Shown here: positions 1-11,271 of the stretch, one piece after another
Position numbering within the stretch: position 1 is the first letter of the stretch
How the letters are laid out: each line of letters opens with the position of its first letter
DNA from: Jimgerdemannia flammicorona
Taxonomy: Eukaryota; Mucoromycota; Endogonomycetes; Endogonales; Endogonaceae
DNA: 35,267 nt
Direction of reading: 5' to 3'
NCBI GenBank assembly: GCA_003990745.1
Contig: RBNI01000259.1
Location: forward strand, 1 to 35,267
Translations under genes and position numbers: made by a program
Notes under the pieces: generated by a model
What the model was told of the DNA's origin: nothing
Databases searched by the model: none
The model's input: the letters and a program-made list of their open reading frames with translations, nothing else

Positions 1-3000
1 CCCTCTCTCTACTCCTTTATGCTTGAAAATCACTCTGTCTCCCATGACCCCAACCCTTCCCCCACTCTGTTTACATATCTTCTCTACCAAACAATACCAC
101 TGACCACTCTGCAGTTCCCACCCATACCACTAACCCATTAGAGTATCCTCCATCAGTCCTTCTCATTGCAACAGTTATGCTCCTAAGCCCAGATATCTCC
201 TATCCTCAAATATATATAGCCAGTGGTCTGCCAACCTTACCTATATAACTAGCACCCACTCTAAAGTAAGCCACTCCCTCCCAACCCCTCTCACTAATCT
301 ATCCTACAGATCCTCTCACTGACCCCTCATACCATTCTCTCTCTACACAATATCCAACCTCTTTCTAACTACTATTTAGAAGTCACTGAGTACCTTGCAC
401 TCCTCTAGCCAATGTTCAGATATCTGTACAAAACCCCCTTCCTGTCTAACATTATAGCACTTCTTACAGTCAAAGGTTCCCCCTTCCATCAGGTGGTTAG
501 ACCAAAAGTTGAGTATGATATTCCTCCTCAATATATACTACCAGACCATCCAATACTTCAGTAGCAGCTACTGCCAAACCTCAGTGCTCTAGTTCCAGAT
601 TCTGTTCCAGTCTTACTCTTTATCAACATCTACCAACTGCTATCTGCTGGGCCACAGATCCTGCCCCAATTCTCTCTGGTACTCAATTCCATCACTAATA
701 TCAAAGTTACTGAGGGAGATACCCCCCAGTAACACTTGGTCCCATCTCCACATCACTGAGCCCCAAGGCCTTTCTCCCTCATCTCTCTGCCAATGAATGC
801 TGATGTGATGTACCCCATCAGTGACTCTCCACCAAAAGCCCTTAAACCACATGTACCTATTATTCTGAAGCCCAACCAAGGATAGAAGATCTTCTGTAGA
901 TCCTCTTAGTGAGGACCTCATCTCCCAGATCTTCTTCAATAGAGAAACCCAGCTGCTGCCCCCCACCCCAGCTCAATAGCTCTCTTCAGCCACTATGCTC
1001 TCAAGCAGTATAACCTCTTTGGGAAGTCAATCAGCCTGAGTCCCCCTCTAGCCACTGGTAAGGACAAAATTTCCCAGCTAATCTGACTCCTCCTCTCTGC
1101 CCAGATCTACCCCTTGGCTAGTTTCAGCAGTCTCTTCACCACCCAGACTGGGAAGTCCAGATGATATACCAGATACCACAACTTCAGCAGCCAGTAAGTA
1201 TTCAAGATAGAAATATACCCACCAAAGATAAGTGGCAGCCTCCCTAGCTCTGCAGGACCTTCCTCCAGATAACCACCTACTACTCTCACTAGAGTTTTAG
1301 AAGAATGGTCCCATATACTGACAGATAGATATCCAAGTACCTCACTGCTTCCCCAGTAGGGACAATTGTTCCAATAACATCCCCCCCTACCAGGTCATTA
1401 CCCAGCACCATCATTTTACACTTGTACCAATTAAGTTTAGCCCCAGAGTATACCTCATACCACTCCATAGTCTCTTTGAGTTCCTCAATATTGGTAATTA
1501 AACCCAGGCCAACTACCATATTATCTGCAAAAGTACCAACTTTCCACTCAATGCCATAAACTGAAAGCCCTTCTATCTTCTACTAAATCCTATCCATTAA
1601 GGGCTCTAAGGAGAGTGTATACAAAATGGGAGACAGCAAGTCCTCCTGGGGAACACTCCTATCCAGAGGGAAAGCCACCTCTCAATGCTCATTATATATG
1701 AGTACAGCTCTGCTCTCTTTCAGTAGGCTGACCATTGCTGCTCGGAACTGTTGAGGGACTCCAATCCTGTCTAGTATCTTTATCAACCAGACCCTCTGAA
1801 TACAGTCATATGCCTTCTCCTAATCCAAGAAGACCAGGTACCCATCTAATCCACAGGCCCATGCCCCTTCAATAACACTATGTACCCAAGCCATATCATC
1901 CCAAATGAGTCAGCCTCTGACAAATCCCCACTGCTCTACCCCTAAGACCTGCTGGGTCACCTTCTGCAGCCTTGCTACTACCACCTTAGTAATTAACTTC
2001 CTGTCTATGTCCAGTAGTATGATCAGCCTCCAGTTCTTCCAGTCCTCTCTCCTATCCTTGTTTTTATACAGCAGTGCCACCAGCCCCAGATTCTGCTCTC
2101 CTACCTATCTCCCAGACTGTAGTATTAAGTCACAGAGTGCCCTCAGCTCTCCCAGCACACTGGGGATGTCTACCATCTTCTTCCAGAAAGCCCAGAGCAG
2201 GCCATCCTCACCTGGTACTGTATCTAGTATAGTTGCAGCAAGAATCTGACAAATCTCCTCCTCCTGCACTAGCATCATCAGATTGCTCAGCTCTTCTATC
2301 TGTAGTGGGTGCCAATCCTTTAAGGTAAGACCAATGGCAGCATCTTCTGCCCCACCCTCCTCCTTACTCCATAAGCTACTCCACTGCTTTTTCAGTAACC
2401 TGAGAATGTCTTATATACTATGCACTAATGTCTCCTCAGAATCAAGAACCCCCTCCCACCTCTGCTGAATCCTCCTTGCCCAAAGGGCTCTCATGAGAAA
2501 CTTAGAGAGCCTCTCTCCTTCCTCCAGTCCCTGCCAACATAGATGTACTGCCATACTCTGCACCTGTACTTTCTTCTCCTCCCACAATACCTGTTGCAAC
2601 TCTACAATCTCCTTTTTCACCCATAGTAATCTCCAATTCTCCACCCCCTCCAGGGCCACCAAATCTGCCCAATCTACCAACAGCCTCATCAATCTAGCAG
2701 AGGCCCACAACCTCTTCTTTCTCCTCTATCTCCCAGCTGCTGCACCTGCCTCCCTCCAATAGACCCTAGCAGCCTCCTTCAGCCTCATCTATCTAATGCC
2801 AACTGAGGTACCTTCCCATATCTACCCCTCCACCATCTGCTGAATATCCTTAGCCCACTTGTCCCACAGTACCCCATTATCTACTAGGGAAGAGTTGAGG
2901 CACCAATGTTCCAGTCCATCTCCACTCCCCCCAAAATGGCCCTGTCTCAGCAGTTCCCAATAATTAGACCACAGATACCATTCTGCCTCCAGAGACCCCC

Positions 3001-3640
3001 AAACATCTAGACCCTAGCAGTCTGCTGTCAAAATCCAGTCAATTCTCATCTCCAGGCCACTTGCCCAATATGTATATATCCTTCTGTCACCCTACAGCTC
3101 CCTGCCAGTATCCACCAAAACACTCAGCCTCTCTACTTTCTCCCATATCTCCAGATCTCCACTCCTTCCCTCCACCCCCCACTCTCTATCAGTTCTATCC
3201 AACAGTGTATCTCTCACCATATTAAAGTCCCTGCCAAGCATATTCACTCCAGTTCCTGCCAGAGTCCCTTCCTCCTGGAGACCCTTAACCTACTCTACAT
3301 GCTCACTCCATACCACAGAGCAGTAGTAGGATCCAACTGTAACTAGTTCCTGACCAGTGCAAATCCACTCACCCCAGACCAGCCTATCTCCCCAGTTCCA
3401 TACATCCCATATCTCCCCTCTGCCCTTCCTGATCAGAATCCCAACCTTGCTCTTCCAAACTACCTCCCCTCCCCATTTCTTTATCTATTCTAGTTTATCT
3501 AAATCATTCTTGTACCTGATATTCTGCAAAAGAAAAAGATCAGTCTCCAATCTCTTCAGCCAAGCAAAAATGTTCTGTTGATGAAATGAACCCCAGAGCC
3601 CATTCATATTTAAAGAGAAAATATTGGGTATACTATTCAT
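1..3640 (-). pseudogene. LINE ORF2: APE endonuclease, reverse transcriptase, zinc-binding C-terminus
   Basis: The minus strand from the ATG at 3640 reads NIFSLNMNGLWGSF, LLQNIRYKND and, later, LGRDFNMV, which match the N-terminal Asn, the QE/QN and the GDFN regions of LINE APE endonucleases. From about 2400 down, LVALLYKNKDRREDWKNWR, LIILLDIDRKLITKVV, QWGFVRG, LVFLD(stop)EKAYD, RSVPQEDLLSPILY and FADNMVVGLGL follow the LINE reverse transcriptase motif order. After it, ILNTYWLLKLWY and a FDCKKC...EHWLEECK region resemble the post-RT connection and Cys/His segment. The catalytic FADD reads FADN. Many TAG/TGA stops replace Trp or Gln codons. The protein would join ORF1 product to reverse transcribe the LINE RNA at a nicked target. 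Confidence 0.85.
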
Positions 3641-3674
3641 AAGGTATAATGTATAATAGTAAGCAGATTCTCTA

Positions 3675-5620
3675 CTACTCTATATTTATCTTATTCTGAG
3701 CCAGATCCAGATTGTATTCTGTAACTTCCTCCTCCTCTTCAGTCCTCTTAGTCTCCAATCTAGCCAGAAGTTCTGTAAGCTCCCCATCCTCCTTCTCCTC
3801 AAATTCTTTATGATATTCCAAGTAGGCCTCCTGCCAGAGCTTTAACCCATGCCACTCTGCCCAACAGAAAGCAGTCCTCTCACTAGTAGCAACTGCTAGC
3901 CCAGCCTCCCTCTCCTTATCAACCTCATATCCTTTCTTCTTCAGGAAAACTGCAAGAATCTCTGCCTTCAGCACCACCACTCTCTCACCATACAGGATAT
4001 ATACTCAATACTTATTGCTTATCACTTGCAGATCCACCTCCCCCAACTCCTCTACTACAAAGTTATTCATTATCTTATATATCTATAGCAGATTTCCCAC
4101 CTCCTTCCTTCTGGGAGTCACTGGCTGCCCTCTATCCAATATCAAGATATCAGCCACTGTACTTGCAGCCTCATTCCACTCCTCCTCCTGAATATCCACT
4201 AGTTCATTCTCATCTACTGCCACCACCTACCCCCCTTTTGCTACTTCAGGAACTCCAAAGTGTACTCTCTGAGCTCCCTGCATGGGCACATCCTCTACCA
4301 CTCTGCCCCATGAAGCTGGACCTCATCTAATAAGCAGCATAGGGGTCAGGGATGGCTCCCAGACATCAAAGGTACTATCTGCATAAGAGTTATTTCCCTT
4401 TGCCTCCTCTCCCCCTCCTGGCCCCTTCTCTGCATTCTCTCTATCCTCACTGGCCCAGATGCTCTCCTTGGCTCCCCCCACAATTTCAACACCACCAGCA
4501 TTCTTCTTCACTCTGTTTTACAGTTTTGCCAGCAGCTCTCTCTGCCTTTTGCATTCTTGAGATCTTTCCCACCACTCCTTATCTACCTGAATCCTCTTTC
4601 TATCCACTACTTTCAAATGTATTGACTCAATATATACCTTCCAAGCTTTAGCCCTCCACTCCACAGCACTATTTAGCTCTTCTAGCACCTCCAGCAGATC
4701 CTCTTCCTCCTTCTCACTCTCCTTCACACTCATCACCTTGCATAAGAAAGCCCCCCAGACTATCACCAAAGGCCAGTCTCTAGCCTTCCCAGTAGCTTTC
4801 TTCCCTGCTAATTGAATTTGAACATCAATATCCCCAGTCCTGAATGAGGTCCCCTCTTAGATCCAGAACCCAACATTGACTACCTTGCTATACTCAGCCA
4901 TAACTTCCTCAACTCTCCTTCTTATCTCCTCAATGGTCACCATGGGCACTCCCTTTATCAGCAATTGCACCACCCTGGGGTCCCACCTCAAGCAGCACAC
5001 TATCAGAACACATACCTCTCTAACTATCAATCCCATCTTCAGTGTCTCCTCCAATGGTCCAGCCTTCTCAAAGCCAACCTCTACTCCTTCTAGTCTTTTC
5101 AGGAACTTCACAGATACTGCTTCAGCCATCTGCTTAGCAATCAGCCCCAGGACCATTTTTGCCATCACCACTAAGCTCTGGAAGCACAAGGTAACTGTGA
5201 ACTCTGAGATCAACTTCTTGAGTAATGGTATCACTACCAGTCCTGTTACACCATCTTCCAGATTGCTAGGCCTCATGTCTTTTCACTACTCAGTCCACCA
5301 TCAGCAGTTCCATCTAGATTTTTTTCCTGATCACCCATTATGCTCCCATCAGTGATCACTCTCTCAGCCCCTATATCATCAGCCCCACTACTCTGGCCCC
5401 CCAAAGAGACTCCCCCTTGAGACCACTGCTCTGCAGTCTTTACTGTCTCCTTGTCCCTCCTAAGCCAGCTCTCCAGCCCAGCTCCCTGCTGATCTCCCTT
5501 CATCTTATCTACAAAGCTTACCCTTCCTATCCCCTGACCTCCAGCACTGCCCCCTCTCCATCCACATCCACCCATCAGCAGGCTCCTCATACTTCCCCCC
5601 AAGCCAGGGCTCCTTCTCAC
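3675..5620 (-). pseudogene. LINE ORF1 (gag-like) relic
   Basis: Three or four open stretches cover this interval on the minus strand: 5620-5273 (Gly-rich start), 5276-4857, 4769-4323 and 3980-3675. The second looks like a folded RNA-binding domain, with stretches such as AKMVLGLIAKQMAEAVSVKF and ETLKMGLIVREV. The last is highly acidic and ends in a run of glutamates (TKRTEEEEEVTEY). No CCHC knuckle was found. The 5620-5273 stretch ends in TGA that overlaps the ATG at 5276, so a frame change or a coupled start is possible there. ORF1 stops at 3675, 34 nt before the ORF2 ATG at 3640, the usual compact ORF1-ORF2 arrangement of LINEs. Broken by several stops, so not functional. Assignment as ORF1 rests mainly on position. 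Confidence 0.6.
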
Positions 5621-5739
5621 ATACTACTAGTTGAATACATCCAGGCCACCCTGCCCAGTACACACCTCAGAATGCTCATTGGTTGCTATGATACTAGTAG
5701 CTTTTCTCTTGAAAGTATTGCCAAAAGGTTGTGTAACTT

Positions 5740-6480
5740 GAATGTTACTGAAGAGAGTGTGGTTTTATTACTTTGTAGTCTAAAGCTATTCTTCTTTCTT
5801 ATTGTACTTAGTTATTTAGGTAAGGGCAGTAGTGATCTTGGTAAAGTTTGCAACAAATCACTAGTAATAGTTTGCTAGTCTCAGGAATGACTGGAGGTCT
5901 TTCAACTTCTTGGGTCTGGGTTATTTCTTAATTGTGGAGATTTTGCTGAGGTCCACTTTGATTCTATTGAGAGTGATAATATATCTAAGAAATTGAATTT
6001 TCTTTAGAAGAAATTCTCATTTGCTAAGTTTTGCGAAGAGTCAATTTTCTCAGAGCTTCAGTAGTACTAGTTCAAGATGTTCAAGATATTCCTCCAGAGT
6101 TTTGCTAAAGACCAGGATGTTGTCAATATAGATAATAACAAATTTGTCTAGATATAGATATAGGATGATATTCATCAGTATCTAAAAGATTGCAGGAGTA
6201 TTAGTTAAGCCAAAAGGTATAACTAAGAACTCAAAATGTCAATAGTAAGTTTGAATAGCAGTTTTGTAGACATCTTCTTCTTTTATGACAATTTGCTAGT
6301 AACTATTTTATAGATCAAAAGAGCTCATAAAGTGTGAGTTGGTGAGCCTATTAAATATCTCATTGATTTAGAGTAGTGGGTAATAGTTCTTAATGGTCTG
6401 TTCATTGAGGTCATAGTAATTAATACACATTTATAGATTTCCTCCTTTCTTGACAATAAAGAGTACTAGTGATTGCAATA
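5740..6480 (-). pseudogene. Gypsy B reverse transcriptase relic
   Basis: The minus strand reads the canonical gypsy RT series with stops in between: LVLFIVKKGGNL, MCINYYDLNEQTIKNYYPL, FEFLVIPFGLTNTPAIF, FVIIYIDNILVFSKTLEEY and LQSFLRLANYY. The active-site YIDD reads YIDN, a GAT-to-AAT change. The region corresponds to about 200 residues of RT and the start of the connection to RNase H; RNase H and integrase are not present before the LINE starts. The RT start is fused to the gag zinc knuckle, so the rest of gag and the protease have been deleted in this copy. Confidence 0.85.
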
Positions 6481-7340
6481 TGTCCTGTTTGGTAACAGAA
6501 GAAATAGACTTCAGATTTCTTTAGGTAGTCCTTTTTTTCAGGGGTAAGCTCAGTGTTCTTTTTGTTTATAGTGTTTAAATCCATTAATACTGGACTAACT
6601 GTTTTTGGTTGATTTCTATGGCAGTTCTTGAAGTAGTTCTTCTTATAGTATTCTGGTTTGAAGTAGTTATTAAAGGTAATGACATCAAATCTATTAGCAA
6701 TTCTCATAGCTTCATGAAGGCTTTATGGCTCTTCTAGCTTGACCTTGACTTGTATATTTCCCTTCAGACCTCAGATATAGCAGTCTATCTTTTCATCCTT
6801 AGCTATTACTAGTAGTTTGAGTAAGATTGACAGAAATTATATATTATAGCTTTGCATAGACTTGAGTTGCTTGATATTTACTAGCTTGTCCCTGGCTAGT
6901 TTAGTAGTATTAGCAGACTTGAACTACTTATGAAGAGCTCTCTTAAAAACTTTCCAATCTTTAATTTATATATTTGAGTATATAGATATAGTCATAATAT
7001 GATTATATTATCAAATGGCTACATTTCCTTAGAGAAGTATAGTGGTAAATTAGACTTATATATCTTCTTCCATTCTTGTGAGCTCAAAGTGTTGGTTCAA
7101 TTGAAAGATTCATACATCTGTAGATAGTCCTCCTCAGTGACTATCAAAGAGTGGCTTGAAACTGACTAATACCATAACAGAATATAATATACTTACAATT
7201 CTTGTTTTCTGCTAATCTAGTTATACTTAAAGTACTTAAATTTAGTAGACCATAGAGATAATCATATTCTCTATGCTGACTTATGATTCTTCTACTTCTC
7301 TTATAGCAGAGGGGTCTAGCTAATAGACTGACTCTTTATA
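6480..7340 (-). pseudogene. Gypsy B gag relic with CCHC knuckle
   Basis: Reading the minus strand from an ATG near 7337, scattered pieces match the Retrotrans_gag fold: KLARDKLVNIKQLKSMQSYN, the GLKGNIQVKVKLEEP segment, LHEAMRIANRFD. The end of gag has a zinc knuckle FFCYQTGHIA that is cut short at about 6480, where the frame runs straight into reverse transcriptase sequence. Gag would form the cytoplasmic particle that packages the element RNA. The region has many stops in all frames. The same gag segment exists in fragment 2 at 17300-17885. Confidence 0.7.
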
Positions 7341-7379
7341 GCTCATTTTGGGTTTATGTGACTAGTTGTGACTGGTTTC

Positions 7380-7714
7380 CAAATTTGTATAGGGTTTCTT
7401 AATAAGGTAAGGTATAATGATACTACTATTATCAAGTATAACAATTCTAGTTTCTTTAAGAAGAAGCAGCTAAATCTGAAAGTTCTAGTAAGCCTAAAGT
7501 AGCTCAAAGAGATACTTAAAGGTTCAAGTATTCTTGAAGAATTTCTGAGAGAAAATATTCTGAGCTTTATTCAGATAGAGAATAAGAATATTTATATATA
7601 ATCTGAAAGAAAGATCTGAAAGGATCTTGGAAAAAAAGAGAAATACTAAGAGATAGATTCTCAGCAAAGCTGACTAATATAATTCTACAATATTTCAAAA
7701 GGTTCTATAACTAG
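7380..7714 (-). promoter_or_regulatory. Possible LTR/promoter stretch of gypsy B
   Basis: On the minus strand this stretch has a TATATAAATA box near 7590-7600 followed about 25 nt later by AATAAAG, the same TATA-then-AATAAA spacing seen in the gypsy A LTRs in this window, and it lies upstream of the family B gag. No matching second LTR copy was found, so the call is an inference from position and motifs only. Confidence 0.35.
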
Positions 7715-7944
7715 TGTCACATAGTGGTTGCTGAGTCCTTCAAATATGCCAGATTCTCTTCAAGGTATATCTCTTAGACTAACTCAAGTTTGTTATAAGC
7801 AAGTTCTTATTGGAGTGCCTTCCTAAGGTCTTATAGTCCTCAAACTTCTTATCTTTAAACTGTCTTATTATCTCTTAGATTGCTTATAAGGAAGTGTGTG
7901 TAAGTGAACTGGAACTGACTTTATTTCAGAGGAAATAAGAGGGG

Positions 7945-7952
7945 TATTTATA
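7945..7952 (-). promoter_or_regulatory. TATA box P2 of A1 3' LTR
   Basis: TATAAATA on the minus strand, followed by GAAATAAAGTCAG, a possible polyadenylation signal near the presumed R region. Confidence 0.5.
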
Positions 7953-8069
7953 CAAAATATAATTCAATAGTTGCTAGGATATAAAGCTAAATATAAATTT
8001 CAATAACTAAAACTACTAAGTTCTAGGGTTGGTACTGGTGGTTGTACAGGTTCAGGATGCTGGCATTAT

Positions 8070-8180
8070 TTAGTATTACATGAGAATACTGGTGCTGGAA
8101 CAATTTCACATCACCTCAGAATACCGGTGCTGGCATTATCTGGTATTACATAAGAATACTGGTGCTGGCATTATCCAGTG
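8070..8180 (-). repeat. 35-bp tandem repeat, three units
   Basis: The word GAATAC(C/T)GGTGCTGG recurs with starts at 8084, 8119 and 8154, an exact 35-bp period. It lies immediately after the stop of the LTR reading frame in the sense direction. Confidence 0.85.
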
Positions 8181-8191
8181 TAACAAAGAAC

Positions 8192-9001
8192 TTAGAGCAG
8201 AAAGTTCAGGACCATGGGGGCTTCATCATCCTCACCATCATCACTAAAGGAGATGAGATCTGCAAATTTGTCATACAGGTTGCGCATTTCGCATACCTCA
8301 ATGTTGTGTGGGATGACATCATCACATTTGGCTGTAGTGGGGAAATCGAGAACAAGGTCTGGAGCTCTCCAGTCTATGAGGTTCTCTTCCACAAAATAGG
8401 GGATAAATGTGGGGTCTTGGGGAGATTTAACCTGGATGCTTGGGCCTTGGAATACTGAGATCAATCCTTGCAGGAATTGGTCTGGGTTGTCCTGAAGGAT
8501 GGGGTGTCAGAAGTCTTCTACTTCTTCACTATTAAGGGTGATAGTGAACTGGGCTTCTGTAGCCACCCTGGCTTCTAGTGCATTGATATGGTGGGATAAT
8601 AGGTCTCTGAAGTCTGAGACTCTAACATACTCCAAGTTGGGGATCGACCATGGTGCATGCCTGAAGATCTGATGGATCTTCTTAGCTGTTCTTGTTTCAT
8701 GTATATCCATGGGAGTGGCATCTTGTAGCTCTTGGGTGCTGGCCTGTGGGAACTCCCAGCAGAGGAGGTTTTCTATTTCGTACTCCTGCCACATTTGGAG
8801 GCATTTGGTAGCAATGGTAATCCTTGTTTCTATTTCATAGCAGTAGAGAATAAAGTGATAAGGGTCTGCAGTACCCAGGTAGACACTAGGAGTTCTTCTT
8901 GAGCAGGTCCCCATGGCTCTTCTGATATCTTGAAACATCCTTTCTTCAACCAAGGTACCTTGATGATTCCTTGATCTTGAGGTTTGGTAGGCAGCAGGTA
9001 T
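8192..9001 (-). pseudogene. LTR-encoded protein, copy in A1 3' LTR (unrecognised family)
   Basis: A sense-strand frame of 270 codons inside the LTR, ending in the shared NFLL(stop). It has one internal stop, TGA at 8507-8509 where two other copies have Trp (EDFWHPIL). The start codon used in the other copies is ATA here (8999-9001), one transition away from ATG. Visible features: a basic N-terminus (HQTSRSRNH), a central region with TADPYHFILY and QMWQEYEIENLLC, a segment EYVRVSDFRDLLSHHI-NALEARVATEAQ that could be helical, and an acidic C-terminus (ISFSDDGEDDEAP). I do not recognise the family. The TATA box lies about 85 bp upstream. Function unknown; conservation across four LTRs suggests the frame was once maintained. 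Confidence 0.65.
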
Positions 9002-9082
9002 TTCATTTGTGGTAAGTTTTTGAGCTATTTTGGGATTAGTGGTTCTTGTTGGTTGCTGCTACTGCAGTTCCTTGATCCTTCT

Positions 9083-9088
9083 TTTATA
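9083..9088 (-). promoter_or_regulatory. TATA box P1 of A1 3' LTR
   Basis: AATATAAAAG on the minus strand, about 85 bp before the start of the LTR reading frame. Confidence 0.5.
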
Positions 9089-9243
9089 TTCTTCAGGATG
9101 CTTGTACTATAGTCATAATGACTCACAGTTGGTCATCATTGCTCATCTCATCTGCCGTATAATCTTCTTATACTCTGATCTGGTGGCTTGCAAGGAAAGA
9201 CTGTCTCCTGTACTGATGTCATCATTCTGGGGTCACCATTACA

Positions 9244-9253
9244 TCTTCCTCCT
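9244..9253 (-). other. Polypurine tract of gypsy A1
   Basis: AGGAGGAAGA directly abuts the TGTAA start of the 3' LTR on the minus strand, the expected position of the plus-strand primer. Confidence 0.75.
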
Positions 9254-9599
9254 GAATAAGGATCTTCCTGAGCATCCTTATTCATTGGTCTAGTCCTGAA
9301 AAATTTGCTGATCTCATAACCTCTGACAAGGGGTCAAAAAGTGGTGTTTATGGGCTGGCATCTTCTCTTTGTATTTTGGCATAATAGTGAAGGGTCACTC
9401 CCTTTATATAGAGCAAGGGCCTGATTCTAATCTTGACCAATCAGTTGACAGTTTGAACTCCTCTGACTTTGAAAGTCTCACGGATGAGTAGTTGCCAGTG
9501 CCATATCTCTCCAGACAGATAGCCTGCTGATCACAGGACATGCTGTTATGATTTGCAGACTAGAACCTCGCAGGCAGTCATCACATTTTGCTTCTTTTG

Positions 9600-11271
9600 T
9601 ATAGGTTCATGGTACTTCTTAAGTCTGTTCCTGTGTACTGTAGTAGGCAGTATGGTCCCTGAGATTTTTCTAAGCTAGAAGGTGGTTTCCTTGATATTTT
9701 TCATGTAGAAGAGTCCTTCCCATTTGGGCTCCAGTTTTCATGACCATGAGGCTTCTACCATATTTCGATACAGTAGAACCTTTTCTCTGATTTGGATGGG
9801 TTCTAGGGCCTTGTGATTCTTTTCTGCATTCTTTCTTGTCAGTACTTGTGACTTGGTGATGTAATCTTCAGCCTTCTTCCTGATTTGGTATAGTCTCCAG
9901 ATTTCTGCATCAACCTGTCTCCAAGTTAGGTCTAGATTTGTGGCTGAGGTTCCATCAGAATCTTCTTCTCCGAAGAGCAGCTCTCTTGGGGTAAAATGTG
10001 TGCTCTGTGACTGTATATCTCATAGGACAGAGAGGGTGGTTGGGAGATAGTTATCCCAATTCTCATATGTCTCTGAGATCTTTGCTAGGATATTCTTGAG
10101 AGTCTTGTTGGTTCTTTCTGTCTGTCCATTTCCTTGAGGGTGGTATGTGGTGGTCTTGATGTGCTGAATCTTGTATTTCTGATACATTATCTCGTAGAAT
10201 CTATTGACAAATTCCATGCTGCAGTCTGTGGTGATTTGCTTTGGTGTCTTGTAGCAGCAGATGATTTCTCAGTGCAGGAAGTCAGCTATAGAGAGGGCAT
10301 TGGCTTCTTGTAATGCTCCTACCTCTATCTATTTGGTGAAGAGGTCTACAATAACTATAATATAGTGGTTTCCTGATAGTGTTACTGGTAGTGGTCCAAT
10401 GATATCCATTATGATGTGGTAGAAGGGGATAGGCTCAATTCTTGATGACCCGGGTGCCTGGTCTTGCTGATCTTGTTTCTGTTTTTGGTACTTGTCACAC
10501 CCTTTGACAAATTTGTGCAGGTCTTCTTCTATCTTGGGCCACCACATGGTTCTTCTTGCCTTGTCATATGTATTGGTTTCTCCTAAGTGTCCTTGCTCAT
10601 GTACTTCCTTCATTACTTGATACTTCTTGTATTCGAGTATTACTAGCTTTCCTCCTTTTCTGAGTGTAGTGTTGTCTAATTCAAACTATTTCTAAGTCCG
10701 GTTGATGATGGTGATTGTCCAGGGTTCGAGGTGGTTGGGCATCTTCCACTGCCCAAGGTAGCTGATTAATCCATAGTATAGCTCCTTATTCATGTTAAAT
10801 GGTCTTGATGGGGGTGTTTTGGGGCATCCTTGAGAGTGCATTGGCATTGGTGTTGGTCTTTCCTGAGTGGTGCTTGACAGTACAGTCATACTCTTGCAGC
10901 CTGTAGATCCATCTGGCATATATTCCTTTGGGGTTCAGAGTGTGGAATAGCCAGGTAAGAGCAGAATGGTCTGTTTGAATGGTGAAGTGTTTCTTAGCTA
11001 GGTAGTAGTGGAACTTGTCTACTGCCCAGACTACTGCTAAGCATTCAAGCTTGCATAACTTATAGTTCTGTTCTGCTCCATGGGTACCTCAGCTTACATA
11101 GGAGATAACATATTTATGTCCATCTTTCTTCTGAGCTAGGACTGCTCTAAGTCTTATAGCACTTGCATCTGTCTGCAGGATGAATTCTAGATTCCAATCT
11201 GGTCTTCTGAGGATAGGTGCTTGGATCAACCTGGTCTTGAGTTCATTGAAGGTTTCTTGGTACTCCTTAGT
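9600..11271 (-). pseudogene. Gypsy A1 RNase H and integrase
   Basis: This is the direct continuation of the reverse transcriptase frame after TAG at 11272-11274 (a Trp position in gypsy relatives). RNase H is seen as FILQTDASA, KLECLAVVWAVDKFHYYLA and FTIQTDHSAL. Integrase follows: the zinc-binding part has HEQGHLG and MWWPKIEEDLHKF but its last CxxC reads CDKY, where copy A2 has CDKC. The catalytic core shows FYHIIMDIIGPLP, QITTDCSMEF and GNGQTERTNKTLK, so all three acidic residues are present. The C-terminus ends near LKKYHEP. TGA at 10269-10271, 10020-10022 and 9738-9740 occur at the same places in A2. The protein would degrade RNA in the hybrid and join cDNA to the chromosome. Confidence 0.88.

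Larger units (their letters stand above)
1..5690 (-). mobile_element. Decayed LINE (non-LTR retrotransposon), 3' end beyond left edge
   Basis: The minus strand carries, in order from high to low coordinate, a gag-like ORF1 region (5620-3675), an APE-type endonuclease (about 3640-2890), a LINE reverse transcriptase (about 2400-1290) and a Cys/His C-terminal region (to about 400). This is the order of fungal Tad1-like LINEs. The strand is strongly pyrimidine-rich as written and almost devoid of CpG. The right boundary is approximate: composition changes from CT-rich LINE to AT-rich gypsy B near 5690. The 3' end is not in the window. Clade assignment to Tad1 is inference from domain order and fungal context. 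Confidence 0.85.
5690..7714 (-). mobile_element. Gypsy family B, fragment 1 (interrupted by gypsy A1)
   Basis: The minus strand has an LTR-like stretch (7714 to about 7380), a gag region (about 7340-6480) and a gypsy reverse transcriptase (about 6475-5740). Gypsy A1 begins at 7715 after a CTAG duplication, so it interrupts this fragment or its LTR. The fragment stops near 5690 where LINE sequence begins. Its gag part (6480-7065) is similar to 17300-17885, showing a second copy beyond A1. The AT content is high and CpG almost absent. I could not identify both LTRs, so the outer limits are approximate. Confidence 0.75.
7715..9243 (-). repeat. Gypsy A1 3' LTR
   Basis: 1529 bp, terminal TGTAATGG and GTGACA on the minus strand, matching 14938-16482 along its length. 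It lacks one 35-bp repeat unit and a 15-bp in-frame duplication that the 5' LTR has, and keeps a 34-bp segment the 5' LTR has lost; these three differences account exactly for the 16-bp length difference. It carries the LTR reading frame (9001-8192), a TATA box at 9083-9088 and another at 7945-7952. Confidence 0.93.

Noticed and set aside
1905..2762. Ser/Pro/Leu-rich plus-strand frames in the LINE
   Set aside because: Antisense of the LINE ORF2; composition follows the pyrimidine-rich strand.
4352..5878. Several plus-strand frames with a secreted-protein look (Leu/Ser/Pro rich)
   Set aside because: Antisense of LINE ORF1, with no domain, no intron signals followed and no conserved start.
8162..8458. 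Open frame on the plus strand in the A1 3' LTR (and its equivalents at 15252-15731 and 19745-20122)
   Set aside because: It lies opposite the LTR protein frame and its codons mirror that frame; it has no matching start in all copies. The sense frame has a TATA box and a shared end, so I take the antisense frame as a shadow.
9030..9293. Antisense frame MGLVVLVGCCYCSS with Leu/Cys-rich sequence (also 16269-16469, 18973-19173)
   Set aside because: Looks like a membrane peptide, but it is antisense to the LTR promoter region, crosses the LTR end in one copy and is not colinear with any start signal.
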